From contig CAZMVB010000003.1 of NCBI GenBank assembly GCA_964569795.1, positions 1-64,000 of the forward strand: DNA of 64,000 bases, written 5' to 3'. Every line of letters begins with the position of its first letter. Positions within the stretch are counted from its first letter, which is position 1. Under the pieces are notes generated by a model. The model made no database searches. It was not told where the DNA came from and was given only the letters and a program-made list of their open reading frames with translations. The position numbers were made by a program, and so were the translations under genes. Source of the stretch: JAHJDS01 sp964569795. GTDB lineage: Bacteria; Desulfobacterota; Desulfarculia; Desulfarculales; JAHJDS01. Shown piece by piece: positions 8,701 through 15,499 of this stretch.

Positions 8701-10043
8701 AAGCGGCCGGCCAGGGTCAGCCAGCCCCGGCCGATCTTCAGTCCGGCCGTCAGGGAGGGGAGGCCGCGGCCCGGCCAGCGCCCCCTGACCCGGGCCTCGA
8801 CCACGGCCGCCGCTGGGGGGGACAGGAGCCCGGCCCATTGTCGGGGAACCAGCCGGGCGATTACGGTGGCCATTGGCGCCCGGGCCAGGCGAAACCGCCC
8901 CTGAAACCGGCCCTTTTGCCAGGTCCCTCGGGCCGCCAGCCATTTCCGGCCGAGTCGCAGCTCGCCCCCGGCCGTCAGGTCCTTCGGCGAGACACCCCGG
9001 CCCCGGAGGGTCAGTCGAACCTCGGTGCGACGAGGCAGCAGGGAGGTCCAGGTTTCATGATTCGGCCACAGCCTTTCCGCCCAGCGTTGCAGGGGCACTC
9101 GGCGGGCCCTGATCGAAAATTCATAGGCCGGATCAGTCGGCCGGGTCAGGTCGAACCGAACCGAGGCCGTCAAGGTCGTTTCGCCCCGCCGGGCCTCGAT
9201 CCCCAGGCGCAGCGCCCCCGGCGGCCCCGTGAGCGACGCCCGGCCGGTCACCGGGACGCGCCGCAGCCAGGCCGGGAGCCAGGGGGCGAACCGGGCCGCC
9301 TCCCGGGGGTCGATCCGGAATTGATCGACCTTGATCGACACGGCGCGCCAGTTCTCGATCCGCCCGCTGAGCCTGATGGACGAGCCGGCGGTTTTCAGGT
9401 CGAGACCGGACAGGACCAGGCCCCGGTCAGTGACCGTCAGCCGGCCCCGCAGCCGTTTCACGGTCAGGCCCCGGGGCGACAGCCGGGCGGCCAGGGAGTC
9501 CACCTTGACTCGGGCCTCAAAAGAGGGACCGCCCACGGTCAGGACCACCCGGGCCCGGGCGTGGAGGCCGGCGATCCGCTCGATCCCCAGGCCCTTGGCC
9601 CGGGGCCAGCCGGTGATCCGGCCCTGGATGACGTGGAGATCGTTCAGTTCGATGGTCCAGGGTCGCCCTGCGGCCGGTCGGCCGGCGGGGGAGGGGGAGG
9701 GCAGGGCCGCCAGATCGACCTCGGGCCGGACCACCTTTACTTTGTCCAAACGGACCCGGGCCGCCAGCAGGGCCCAGGGGTCGAGGTCGAACGCCAGCCG
9801 GGCGGCCTTAAACAGGGGGCGGCCGCCCGCGGTCACCTCGAGGCCCGTCAGTTCGATCCGGCCCCGGATCGACAGGTGAAGTTTTTCGTATCGGACCTTG
9901 ATTCCGGCGGTTCGCTCCAGCCGGGGCAGAAAATATCCGGCCGCCAGCCGGGCCAGGGGATTGCGGGCCAGCCAGGCCCCGATCAGGCCGGCGGCCAGCA
10001 GGCCGAAGACGACCAGGGCGGCTATGATCAGGCGGCGTCGCAT
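5790..10043 (-). CDS. tamB: TamB/YtfN-family translocation and assembly module protein
   Basis: About 1417 residues. TamB proteins are inner-membrane-anchored beta-helical bridges that span the periplasm and work with an Omp85 partner in outer-membrane protein insertion or lipid transport. A single N-terminal anchor helix (residues 5-25) is followed by more than 1200 residues of repetitive, arginine-, leucine- and glycine-rich beta structure. The C-terminal domain has the DUF490 pattern, with the GTFKYILRVRGTAESP region, a DLGTMAGAMIGNTVL helix and a terminal F typical of outer-membrane-facing strands. The start overlaps the stop of the Omp85 gene (TGATG), so the two are coupled. The very high Arg/Gly bias follows genomic GC. 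Confident at family level. Confidence 0.9.
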   Translation of the reverse strand: MRRRLIIAALVVFGLLAAGLIGAWLARNPLARLAAGYFLPRLERTAGIKVRYEKLHLSIRGRIELTGLEVTAGGRPLFKAARLAFDLDPWALLAARVRLDKVKVVRPEVDLAALPSPSPAGRPAAGRPWTIELNDLHVIQGRITGWPRAKGLGIERIAGLHARARVVLTVGGPSFEARVKVDSLAARLSPRGLTVKRLRGRLTVTDRGLVLSGLDLKTAGSSIRLSGRIENWRAVSIKVDQFRIDPREAARFAPWLPAWLRRVPVTGRASLTGPPGALRLGIEARRGETTLTASVRFDLTRPTDPAYEFSIRARRVPLQRWAERLWPNHETWTSLLPRRTEVRLTLRGRGVSPKDLTAGGELRLGRKWLAARGTWQKGRFQGRFRLARAPMATVIARLVPRQWAGLLSPPAAAVVEARVRGRWPGRGLPSLTAGLKIGRGWLTLAGRFESGRISLTEARGDWGWLVWSGRADSIDRRRIDLKITGRLRRLPAGPGGKPPLGLAWLKDLRLKGPVSFKGQCRGPWSGPDLELSLSIPGAARDRLAVTDLRIDLAGRLPAVGAELAPWERLEPTVVTGRLRSREVKFGPVRLRGLAAEAVLGGLGRAWPDLTAGLHLMARAAEASGTGWHLRGVRVEAEASGAPTPDELALVLRGKAGRFQVGRESGTGLNLAGRWDRGSGQVTLRAAVRRWGRLAAAAGLRLEPGPRLAVRLTRLTGLGLRTVGASRLTIGPAGMSLDRLNLVGRGGRITVRGLVWSPDGLRGDLKARVPLGRWSSLIGLKTRLAGRLGLEARWRGTPAAPRVKARVRLRGLSWRRVIVRAADLDLDYRNRQAKVNLRVRSPGLSFQARGRLPLNLALTGPGGPGLVDGPIRLTGEGKILSLARLGVRWAGVRRLFGGGRVAFSVGGTASRPLVEARVSLARAGVRYRASQGDFGGLNRFRVEVSGRIGLKYRPGRLTIQARLTGARTAMVLGKFEQAVKLSLAPWQWQALGRPRWRVQAALPRLAALNLDLPGLIGLKGSIRAGLRSNGRAISGLIRIENVAFRSIPQGMDISGLGGLIRFTGRRLVIERLTGRSGRGRVSVAGGMDLEAGLPRAFDLKFTARSAVVRSQNVRVRFDADGRLQGTWRRPKASGRVVIRGAQLFTGPEFEAGGGDVIVVQDVRSRRDLTRSLTAGVGLDFLKRLAVNVRVDVPEATPVSGLGLHVFAAGRIGVHKKADQDLRLTGLIRVLRGYFALQGSRFYVNHGQIVFAGLARPNPSLNLTFEQRGGTFKYILRVRGTAESPRFELATDPPVSSGQVLRFFSLGRDVGRRDGGTDLGTMAGAMIGNTVLQDFTRLVRLPLAPNAVRIVSDEFSGSPGVELGQHFGRKVYVTVGTGVGTQAGARIKAQYRLNRNWTIEGQLGTGASTGVDLFYDVEF

Positions 10044-12013
10044 CAAAACGTCTGTCCGATGCTGAAGTTGATGGCGTAGTCGTTGGACAGGGCGTCCGGC
10101 CGGTTGAGCTTGAACCCGATGTCCAGCCGAAGCGGGCCCACGGGAGTATTGTACCTGACGCCGAAGCCCACGGTGTACCTGAAGCCCAGCGAGTCGGCGG
10201 TGACGCGCCCGATCCGGTCAAAGGGCCTGGGTTGGGTCAGACTGAAGGCCTGGGGGTTCACCTGGCCGGCCTCGGCGAAGACCACGCCCTTCAGGCGCCG
10301 GTAAAGGGGGAACATCAACTCCAGCCCCAGTTCCAGCGAGGTCCGGCCTCCCACCGGCCGCCCCTCGGGGTCCAGGGGCCCCAGCCTCTGGTACTGGTAG
10401 CCCCGCACCGACCAGACCCCGCCCAGAAAGAGGCGGTTGAAGATATAGACGTCCCCCATGCCCTCGGTCGGGGTGATGGTCACCGCCCGGACCCGTCCGG
10501 TCAGGACCAGCTCACGGGTCAGCGGCCAGAACCGGTAGTAGTACACCCCGGGCTTGACGTAGCTGACCTCGGACCCCAGCAGGTGCGTGGCCACGTCCAG
10601 GCCCAGGCCGAACCGAGCGCCGGTGGTCGGGTAGAGGGGGTTGTCGGTCGAGTCATAGGCCAGCCCCAGGGTCAGGAAGTGCTCGCGGTAATAACGAATG
10701 GAGCCGGTCGAGCCCACGGCGCCCGCGTCGCCCACGAAAATCTGGGTGGGACGGTGCCGGGCCAGCCGGAGCCGGATGAGCCACGACCAGTTGCCATGGG
10801 GACGGCCGAGCACGGTCCAGTCCAACCACCACACCTCGTCAGTGTAACTGACCTCCTCCTGGTGCTCGAACCCGCCCGAGGTCCGGAAGTCGGTCCGGCG
10901 GTCAAAGACGTAGGGCTTGATCCAGTGGGCCTCGACGCCGCGCCGGCGAAAGGAATAACGGCCGACCAGCTCGAATCGGCCGCCCAGGCCCAGGGGGTCC
11001 CGCCGGACGTAACCCAGGGAGACCCGCGGCCCCTCGTCGGTCATGTAGCCCACCCCGGCCCGCAGTCTGTTGGGCGGGGACCGGATCAGCGACACCCGGA
11101 TCGGGACCCGATAGTTTTTGGCCCGGGACCAGTCCGGGTGGAGGGCCACCGACCGGAACAACCTCAGGTTCAACAACCGCAGCCGGGAGGACTTCATCTT
11201 GTTCACGGAAAAGACCTGGCCGGTCCGAAAGGTCAGGGCCCGCCTGAAGGTGGTCCGATTCAATCGGTCCCGGTCCATGGTCACCGGGCCGAAGCGATAC
11301 CGCGGCCCGGGTGTCAGGCGGAGGGTGATCCAGGCGGCCCGCTGCCTGAGGGAAACCACCACCCGCCCCAGGACCTGGCTCTGGGCGTATCCCCGGTTGG
11401 CCAAAAACAGGGCGATGGCCTGTTTGCCCCGGCGGTAGGCGGTCAGGTCCAGGCGGCGGCCGGCCCGCAATTGCGACAATTTTTTGACTCGGGCCTCCCA
11501 GGCCGGCGGAAAAAGGCCGTAGAACATGATCCTGACCCGCCGGACCACGGTCGGCCGGCCCTCCTGAATGGTGATGGTCAAGGAGACCTGGTCGCCGTGG
11601 CGGACGACTTTGGGGGACACCTTGGCCTGGAAAAAGCCCCGCAGCCGGTAGTAGCGCCGGATGCGAACCACGTCTTCCAGGACGGTCAGGTGATCGTACC
11701 GGGTCTGCGGACTGAACCAGCGCCAGGCCGGCCGGGGCCGGGAGGCCATCAATCGGCGGATCTGCTCGGCCGAAAAATGCTTGTTGCCCATGATGATCAG
11801 CCGGGTGAGGTAGCGGATCGGTCCGGCCGGGGGCCGCGTCGCCGGCCGGGCCTCGCCGGGGAGAAGCAGGGTCAGGACCAGGATTAGCCCGGCGGACACT
11901 CGCCAGGGCCTGTGTATTCCGGAATTCGAAATCAAGAGGGAATCGATTTTCGGAAAATTTCGGGGTGCGTCCCCCGTAAATCGAGGCCCCTGCAAATGGT
12001 CCACTAATTGCAT
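10043..12013 (-). CDS. Omp85-family outer-membrane assembly protein (TamA/BamA-like)
   Basis: Up to 656 residues. It should insert beta-barrel proteins in the outer membrane together with the TamB encoded directly downstream. The start is unsettled. The ATG at 12013 has no ribosome site, and a signal peptide (RVSAGLILVLTLLLPGEARPA) begins about 35 residues in, so a TTG or GTG near 11907-11930 may be used. POTRA domains follow (RYLTRLIIMGNKHFSAEQIRRLM; VVRRVRIMFYG). The barrel carries the Omp85 loop motif VRGYQYQRLG, and the protein ends in IGQTF, an aromatic-terminated strand. Adjacency to tamB favours a TamA role over BamA. Confidence 0.88.
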   Translation of the reverse strand: MQLVDHLQGPRFTGDAPRNFPKIDSLLISNSGIHRPWRVSAGLILVLTLLLPGEARPATRPPAGPIRYLTRLIIMGNKHFSAEQIRRLMASRPRPAWRWFSPQTRYDHLTVLEDVVRIRRYYRLRGFFQAKVSPKVVRHGDQVSLTITIQEGRPTVVRRVRIMFYGLFPPAWEARVKKLSQLRAGRRLDLTAYRRGKQAIALFLANRGYAQSQVLGRVVVSLRQRAAWITLRLTPGPRYRFGPVTMDRDRLNRTTFRRALTFRTGQVFSVNKMKSSRLRLLNLRLFRSVALHPDWSRAKNYRVPIRVSLIRSPPNRLRAGVGYMTDEGPRVSLGYVRRDPLGLGGRFELVGRYSFRRRGVEAHWIKPYVFDRRTDFRTSGGFEHQEEVSYTDEVWWLDWTVLGRPHGNWSWLIRLRLARHRPTQIFVGDAGAVGSTGSIRYYREHFLTLGLAYDSTDNPLYPTTGARFGLGLDVATHLLGSEVSYVKPGVYYYRFWPLTRELVLTGRVRAVTITPTEGMGDVYIFNRLFLGGVWSVRGYQYQRLGPLDPEGRPVGGRTSLELGLELMFPLYRRLKGVVFAEAGQVNPQAFSLTQPRPFDRIGRVTADSLGFRYTVGFGVRYNTPVGPLRLDIGFKLNRPDALSNDYAINFSIGQTF

Positions 12014-12113
12014 AACTTAGCAACGACTGTGGCAACGAGGGACAGGATGTTACACCAACGACTCACCTTCGGGAACCTCATCCGGATCGTCTGCCTCGGC
12101 TCGGCGGTCTTGT

Positions 12114-12542
12114 TCAGTCTGATCCATTTGGCCCGTTGAGCCGGCCCGACTCCAGTTCCCACAGCAGCCGGAAGACGTCCGCCCGGGTTTGTCCCCGGCC
12201 CGGGAAGTAACGGGCGCTCACCCGGTCGCAATCCAGATGCTCGACCAGCAGCCCCAACACCCTTCCTTTGGACAGTCCCATGTCCGAGATGCGGGCCGAG
12301 GGATAGGCCCCCCAGACCCGATAATCCAAGACCTCGGCCCACAGCCTGAGCCCCAGGACCTCGTCCGGGACGGCCACCGCGTCCGCGGGGATGACCTTGG
12401 CCGCGGCCACCCGGCGGCCGCCGATACTGACCGTGTCCCCGGAGACCCGGCTGATCCGTCTCTTCTGTAAAAACCGGTCGTGGCGAACCCAGGCCAGATC
12501 CCCTTCCCGGCCAGGGGCGGCCGAAGATTGTCGAGGGTCCAT
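12114..12542 (-). CDS. Hypothetical protein, 142 residues
   Basis: The ATG at 12542 has an AGGAGTGAGG ribosome site. The product is soluble, with no signal peptide or membrane helix. The middle (VSIGGRRVAAAKVIPADAVAVPDEVLGLRLW) looks like two small beta units and the C-terminal half is helical (RADVFRLLWELESG). It lies about 100 bases upstream of the Omp85 gene on the same strand and could share its transcript. I do not recognise the family. Confidence 0.6.
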   Translation of the reverse strand: MDPRQSSAAPGREGDLAWVRHDRFLQKRRISRVSGDTVSIGGRRVAAAKVIPADAVAVPDEVLGLRLWAEVLDYRVWGAYPSARISDMGLSKGRVLGLLVEHLDCDRVSARYFPGRGQTRADVFRLLWELESGRLNGPNGSD

Positions 12543-12620
12543 ACCTCACTCCTGGTACTTTTTCATCTAATATACCGGTTTTGACCGGTCCCTGTCTCGC
12601 TCGCCCCCGGAGGACGGGTT

Positions 12621-12672
12621 AAAAAAAGGCCAAACCGGTGCTCTTCCTCGAAGAAGAGCACCGGCCTTGGCC
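12621..12672 (-). terminator. Rho-independent terminator after the SCP2 gene
   Basis: A nearly 20-base stem with GGTGCTCTTC/GAAGAGCACC at its core and a 6-base loop; on the minus strand it is followed by seven T residues (12627-12621). Confidence 0.88.
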
Positions 12673-12704
12673 GTTTAACCTTACGTCAGGAAAGGACGAG
12701 TCCC

Positions 12705-13031
12705 TTACTGGAACAGGCTCCCCATACGCATCAGCAGACCCAGATCGCCGGTGGCCTTGAACTGTCCGGACATGAAGGCCGCCGCGCCGTCCAGCTCCTT
12801 GCGGGCGATCTTGAGCCAGACCTCGCTGGGGGCGTTGATGGTCGCCGTGGCGCTGGCGGCCTGCCCCTGGGCCACGGCGCAGGTCTTGTCCTTGATGGTC
12901 ACGTTCCACTCGCCAGGTTCGTCGCCGGTGAAGTTGAACTGGATGACGCAGTCCAGGCCCTCGGCCGCCTCGGGCTTGAAGGCACCGGGCATGCCGTTCA
13001 TCACCTCGTTGATGTTGCTGGGAAGGTCCAT
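12705..13031 (-). CDS. SCP2 sterol-carrier domain protein
   Basis: 108 residues forming a lone SCP2 domain, which binds lipid or fatty acyl-CoA in a hydrophobic tunnel. The pattern is typical: beta strand LDCVIQFNFTG, WNVTIKDKTCAV, then ATATINAPSEVWLKIARKELDGAAAFMSGQFKATGDLGLLMRM, the last being the family signature helix. It starts MDLPSNINEVMNGMPGAF, a common opening of these stand-alone proteins. It has its own strong terminator, so it is probably monocistronic. The exact ligand is unknown. Confidence 0.9.
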   Translation of the reverse strand: MDLPSNINEVMNGMPGAFKPEAAEGLDCVIQFNFTGDEPGEWNVTIKDKTCAVAQGQAASATATINAPSEVWLKIARKELDGAAAFMSGQFKATGDLGLLMRMGSLFQ

Positions 13032-13141
13032 GCCTCTCTCCTCATCCGCCTTGGGGTTGTCGTGAATCGGTTCCTGCTTTCCCCAACCTTGTCCTACCCC
13101 GGCTAATCATAACGGGCACAATTGAAATAGTCAACCAAGGG

Positions 13142-13179
13142 ACCGGCCGGGTAGTGTCTCAGTTTAAAATTTGATCTGG
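13142..13179 (+). repeat. Left target duplication (8 bp) and left terminal inverted repeat
   Basis: ACCGGCCG at 13142-13149, then the left end from 13150 reading GGTAGTGTCTCAGTTT. It matches the right end inverted: first 12 bases identical, then TTT and a shared TCTGG further in. Confidence 0.9.
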
Positions 13180-13200
13180 CCTGGGGGCCGGTTTTCCTGT

Positions 13201-13218
13201 ATGCTTAGCGTAAAGCAT
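13201..13218. promoter_or_regulatory. Inverted repeat operator ATGCTT-N6-AAGCAT (site 1)
   Basis: ATGCTT (13201-13206), six bases, AAGCAT (13213-13218), immediately ahead of the ribosome site (AGGAG) of the 77-residue passenger gene. The same half-sites at the same spacing recur over the transposase promoter, so this is probably a binding site for a regulator encoded in the element. Confidence 0.65.
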
Positions 13219-13228
13219 AGGAGAACCC

Positions 13229-13462
13229 ATGCCTAAAGGACCAAAAGGCGAAAAGCGGCCCGCCGACGTTATTGGAACGGCGGTCATGGTCGCCAAGATC
13301 GCCACGGGCGAGATAGAAGAAAAGACGGCGGGCGACGATAAAGACCCCGCCGCCGTCGCCCTTGGCAAAAAGGGCGGCAAAGCCCGCGCGAAAAAGCTCA
13401 CGCCTGAGCAAAGGTCGGAGATAGCCAAGAAGGCGGCCGCGAAGCGGTGGTCAAAGAGCTAG
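13229..13462 (+). CDS. Passenger gene: small basic protein, 77 residues
   Basis: A lysine- and alanine-rich cytoplasmic protein opening MPKGPKGEKRPADVIGTAVM, with GEIEE in the middle and a C-terminal KKGGKARAKKLTPEQR segment ending in AAAKRW. The ribosome site TAGGAG is 6 bases upstream. Its last 30 residues match the N-terminus of the neighbouring P63C protein: G-x-A-R-A, L-T-P-E-[QE]-R, I-A-x-x-A-A-x-x-R-W. I recognise similar small proteins from many genomes but know no proven function. Its charge suggests nucleic-acid binding, which is inference. It sits between the left end and the convergent P63C gene. Confidence 0.75.
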   Translation: MPKGPKGEKRPADVIGTAVMVAKIATGEIEEKTAGDDKDPAAVALGKKGGKARAKKLTPEQRSEIAKKAAAKRWSKS

Positions 13463-13466
13463 GCGA

Positions 13467-14480
13467 TTAATCCCGGCCCTCATCAAAATCAAATAGGGGA
13501 AACTGATGCCCTGTTGACGGGAAGGCTCTTTCGAAATTGCGATCAAAGCCTGCCTTGGTCGTTGAAGCGTTACCTATGCCTATTACTTGCCAAATTTGAG
13601 CCCTTAGGGCAGGCAACCCAACAACATCTGATAAGAACTGAAACATCTTATATTTTCTCCCGCCCTTGGTGTAAACGACTGGATTTTTTTCATCTAATAT
13701 TTCAAGCAGTGCTCCGTTGCTGTGCGCTAATGGTGAATACACATACTTGCGGATAAACCATGCAAAAAATTGAGGATGGTTTTTTGCGTCTTGGTTGCGC
13801 CTTAGGTTATAGAGCCGATAAATCAAGTTAAAAAATTGATCCGGAAATTCTCTGGCATATTCTCGTGCCTCCTCTCTGATATATTCCTGAAACAGAGCAC
13901 GATATTCTTCTTTTTGCTTGTCTCGAACATATCCGGTTGCTTCGTCGATTAGTGCGGAGATCCCCAGCTTGGCTGATGCTCGCAGTATAATTTCGGCCTG
14001 AATCGCCAAAAATTTCTGGCTTGAGTGCAATAGCCCTTGTCTAGACGCCTCCCATATCGCATCACAAATATCTATCAGAACAGACCCCTCATAGCCATGC
14101 GCCAGATCCCCATCTATTGTCTTAAATATCAATGGGTTCTCTAGTTTTTGGCGCAATTCAGGGCTAATAACGGATCCAAGTCCTTTCCTGCTAATAGTCC
14201 TCATAAACACATTGCCGCCGCCGGATTTCATACCAAGGTTTCTGGCTAAGCCGCGCTTGTGGAAAACTCGTTTTACCCGTCCTTGATCCTTTAGGACATA
14301 GCACTCAAGCTCGTCGCCAAGGGTTAGAACGCCTTCATAGGCTGCCTCTGGCACTTCGCCATCATTGGAAGCCCACCGCGCCCGCGCAGCTTCCCGGGCA
14401 ATTCTTTTTCTTTCTTCAGGTGTTAGGCTCGCGGCTCGCGCGAAACCACCTTTGGCCTTACCCTCTGCTTTCTTGTTCAT
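13467..14480 (-). CDS. Passenger gene: P63C-domain protein
   Basis: 337 residues from the ATG at 14480, which has GGAGG 9 bases upstream. The N-terminus (residues 1-30) carries the same basic L-T-P-E-E-R ... A-R-A-R-W motif as the 77-residue protein. The C-terminal two thirds fit the phage/plasmid P63C domain: E-Y-x-x-x-F-Q-E-Y-I, AREFPDQFFNLIYRLYNL, an HPQFFAWFIRKYVYSPLA stretch, EILDEKNP and VVGLPALRAQIWQVIG. The function of P63C proteins is not established. It is convergent with the 77-residue gene (4-base gap) and divergent from the transposase. The start was moved inside the longest ORF because the upstream extension would overlap its own promoter. Confidence 0.75.
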   Translation of the reverse strand: MNKKAEGKAKGGFARAASLTPEERKRIAREAARARWASNDGEVPEAAYEGVLTLGDELECYVLKDQGRVKRVFHKRGLARNLGMKSGGGNVFMRTISRKGLGSVISPELRQKLENPLIFKTIDGDLAHGYEGSVLIDICDAIWEASRQGLLHSSQKFLAIQAEIILRASAKLGISALIDEATGYVRDKQKEEYRALFQEYIREEAREYAREFPDQFFNLIYRLYNLRRNQDAKNHPQFFAWFIRKYVYSPLAHSNGALLEILDEKNPVVYTKGGRKYKMFQFLSDVVGLPALRAQIWQVIGIGNASTTKAGFDRNFERAFPSTGHQFPLFDFDEGRD

Positions 14481-14504
14481 GCCTGCATGCCTCCACTCAG
14501 AATA

Positions 14505-14543
14505 TGCTTGCATTTTAGTCCCCGGCACCCTAAAATGCAAGCA
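14505..14543 (-). promoter_or_regulatory. Promoter of the P63C gene embedded in a 14-bp inverted repeat (site 2)
   Basis: Perfect 14-base arms TGCTTGCATTTTAG / CTAAAATGCAAGCA with an 11-base loop. On the minus strand the right arm supplies TTGCAT (-35, 14540-14535) and the left arm TAAAAT (-10, 14517-14512), 17 bases apart. Binding to the repeat would block the promoter. The left arm contains ATGCTT as in the other two sites. Confidence 0.7.
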
Positions 14544-14594
14544 CAAAATGGCCTCGGAGCAAAAAATTCATGCTTGTGGGGGTTAATGAAAAAA

Positions 14595-14627
14595 ATGCTT
14601 GACACTAAGCATGTTGTGCAGTATAGT
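14595..14627 (+). promoter_or_regulatory. Transposase promoter overlapped by ATGCTT-N6-AAGCAT operator (site 3)
   Basis: TTGACA (14599-14604), 17 bases, TATAGT (14622-14627) is a near-consensus sigma-70 promoter. The palindrome ATGCTT-GACACT-AAGCAT (14595-14612) covers the -35. The -10 ends 6 bases before the ATG at 14634, so the transcript would start at or next to the start codon. Confidence 0.8.
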
Positions 14628-14633
14628 TGGACC

Positions 14634-15482
14634 ATGAACAGGTTGCCTCTACAAAAGCGGGTCCAAATCCTTCACATGCTTGTCGAGGGTGCTTCCATGC
14701 GGTCCATTAGCCGTGTGGTGGACTGTTCTATCAATACTGTCACCAAGTTGCTGGTGGACGCCGGAAACGCCTGTTATGAGTACCACGACACGAAAGTGCA
14801 GGGCTTAAAATCTCGCCGCATCCAGTGTGACGAGATATGGTCCTTTTACTATGCCAAGCAAAAGAATGTACCCAAGCACAAGCAAGGTGATGCGGGAGAC
14901 GTTTGGACCTGGACGGCCCTAGACGCAGACTCCAAGCTGATTTGTGCTTGGATGGTGGGGGACAGAAGCGCCGAAACGGCTTCTGTATTCATGAACGACC
15001 TGGCCTCAAGGCTGGCCAATCGGGTTCAGCTTACAACCGACGGCCACAAGGCGTATTTAGAAGCAGTCGAAGGTGCTTTCGGGATGGACGTGGACTATGC
15101 AATGCTGGTCAAGCTGTACGGTTCCGATCCTGAGGCAGAAAAGCGATACAGCCCCCCTAAATGCCTAGGGGCAGAAAAGACCAAGATCAACGGCGATCCC
15201 GACCACGAGAATGTTTCGACCAGCTACGTGGAGCGGCAAAACCTGACCATGCGGATGAGCATGAGGCGGTTTACCCGGCTGACCAATGCTTTCAGTAAAA
15301 AACTTGAGAACCACTGTCACGCCTTGGCGCTCTACTTCTTTTTCTACAACTTCATTCGGATTCACAAGACGCTGAGAGTAACCCCTGCCATGGAAGCGGG
15401 TCTCATTGACCACCTGCTGACCTTTGAGGATTTGGTTGCCTTGATAGACGAGCGAGAGGCCCAGACCAAAAAATCAAAGTGA
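14634..15482 (+). CDS. IS1-family-like DDE transposase
   Basis: 282 residues from the ATG at 14634. An N-terminal helix-turn-helix (VEGASMRSISRVVDCSINTV) precedes a DDE domain: first aspartate in QCDEIWSFYY, WTALDADSKLICAW, second aspartate in TTDGHKAY and the glutamate in SYVERQNLTMRM. The C-terminal FFFYNFIRIHKTLRVTPAM is typical of IS1-like single-ORF transposases of the ISMhu11 type. A longer in-frame start at 14586 is possible, but the promoter -10 lies downstream of it, so 14634 is preferred and the mRNA is probably leaderless. The stop codon lies inside the right terminal repeat. Confidence 0.9.
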   Translation: MNRLPLQKRVQILHMLVEGASMRSISRVVDCSINTVTKLLVDAGNACYEYHDTKVQGLKSRRIQCDEIWSFYYAKQKNVPKHKQGDAGDVWTWTALDADSKLICAWMVGDRSAETASVFMNDLASRLANRVQLTTDGHKAYLEAVEGAFGMDVDYAMLVKLYGSDPEAEKRYSPPKCLGAEKTKINGDPDHENVSTSYVERQNLTMRMSMRRFTRLTNAFSKKLENHCHALALYFFFYNFIRIHKTLRVTPAMEAGLIDHLLTFEDLVALIDEREAQTKKSK

Positions 15483-15499
15483 GACACTACCACCGGCCG
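15461..15499 (-). repeat. Right terminal inverted repeat and right target duplication
   Basis: The right end reads GGTAGTGTCTCACTTT on the minus strand from 15491; the 8-base duplication ACCGGCCG follows at 15492-15499, directly abutting the permease stop codon. Confidence 0.9.

Larger units (their letters stand above)
13150..15491. mobile_element. Complete IS1-like insertion element with two passenger genes
   Basis: A 2342-base element bounded by about 30-base imperfect terminal inverted repeats that begin GGTAGTGTCTCA at both ends. It is flanked by a perfect 8-base target duplication ACCGGCCG (13142-13149 and 15492-15499), a length typical of the IS1 family. It holds a DDE transposase at the right end plus two non-transposase genes: a 77-residue basic protein and a P63C-domain protein. 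Base composition is lower in GC than the flanks. It landed directly at the stop codon of the amino-acid permease gene. Intact ORFs, TIRs and target duplication suggest a recent insertion. Confidence 0.9.
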
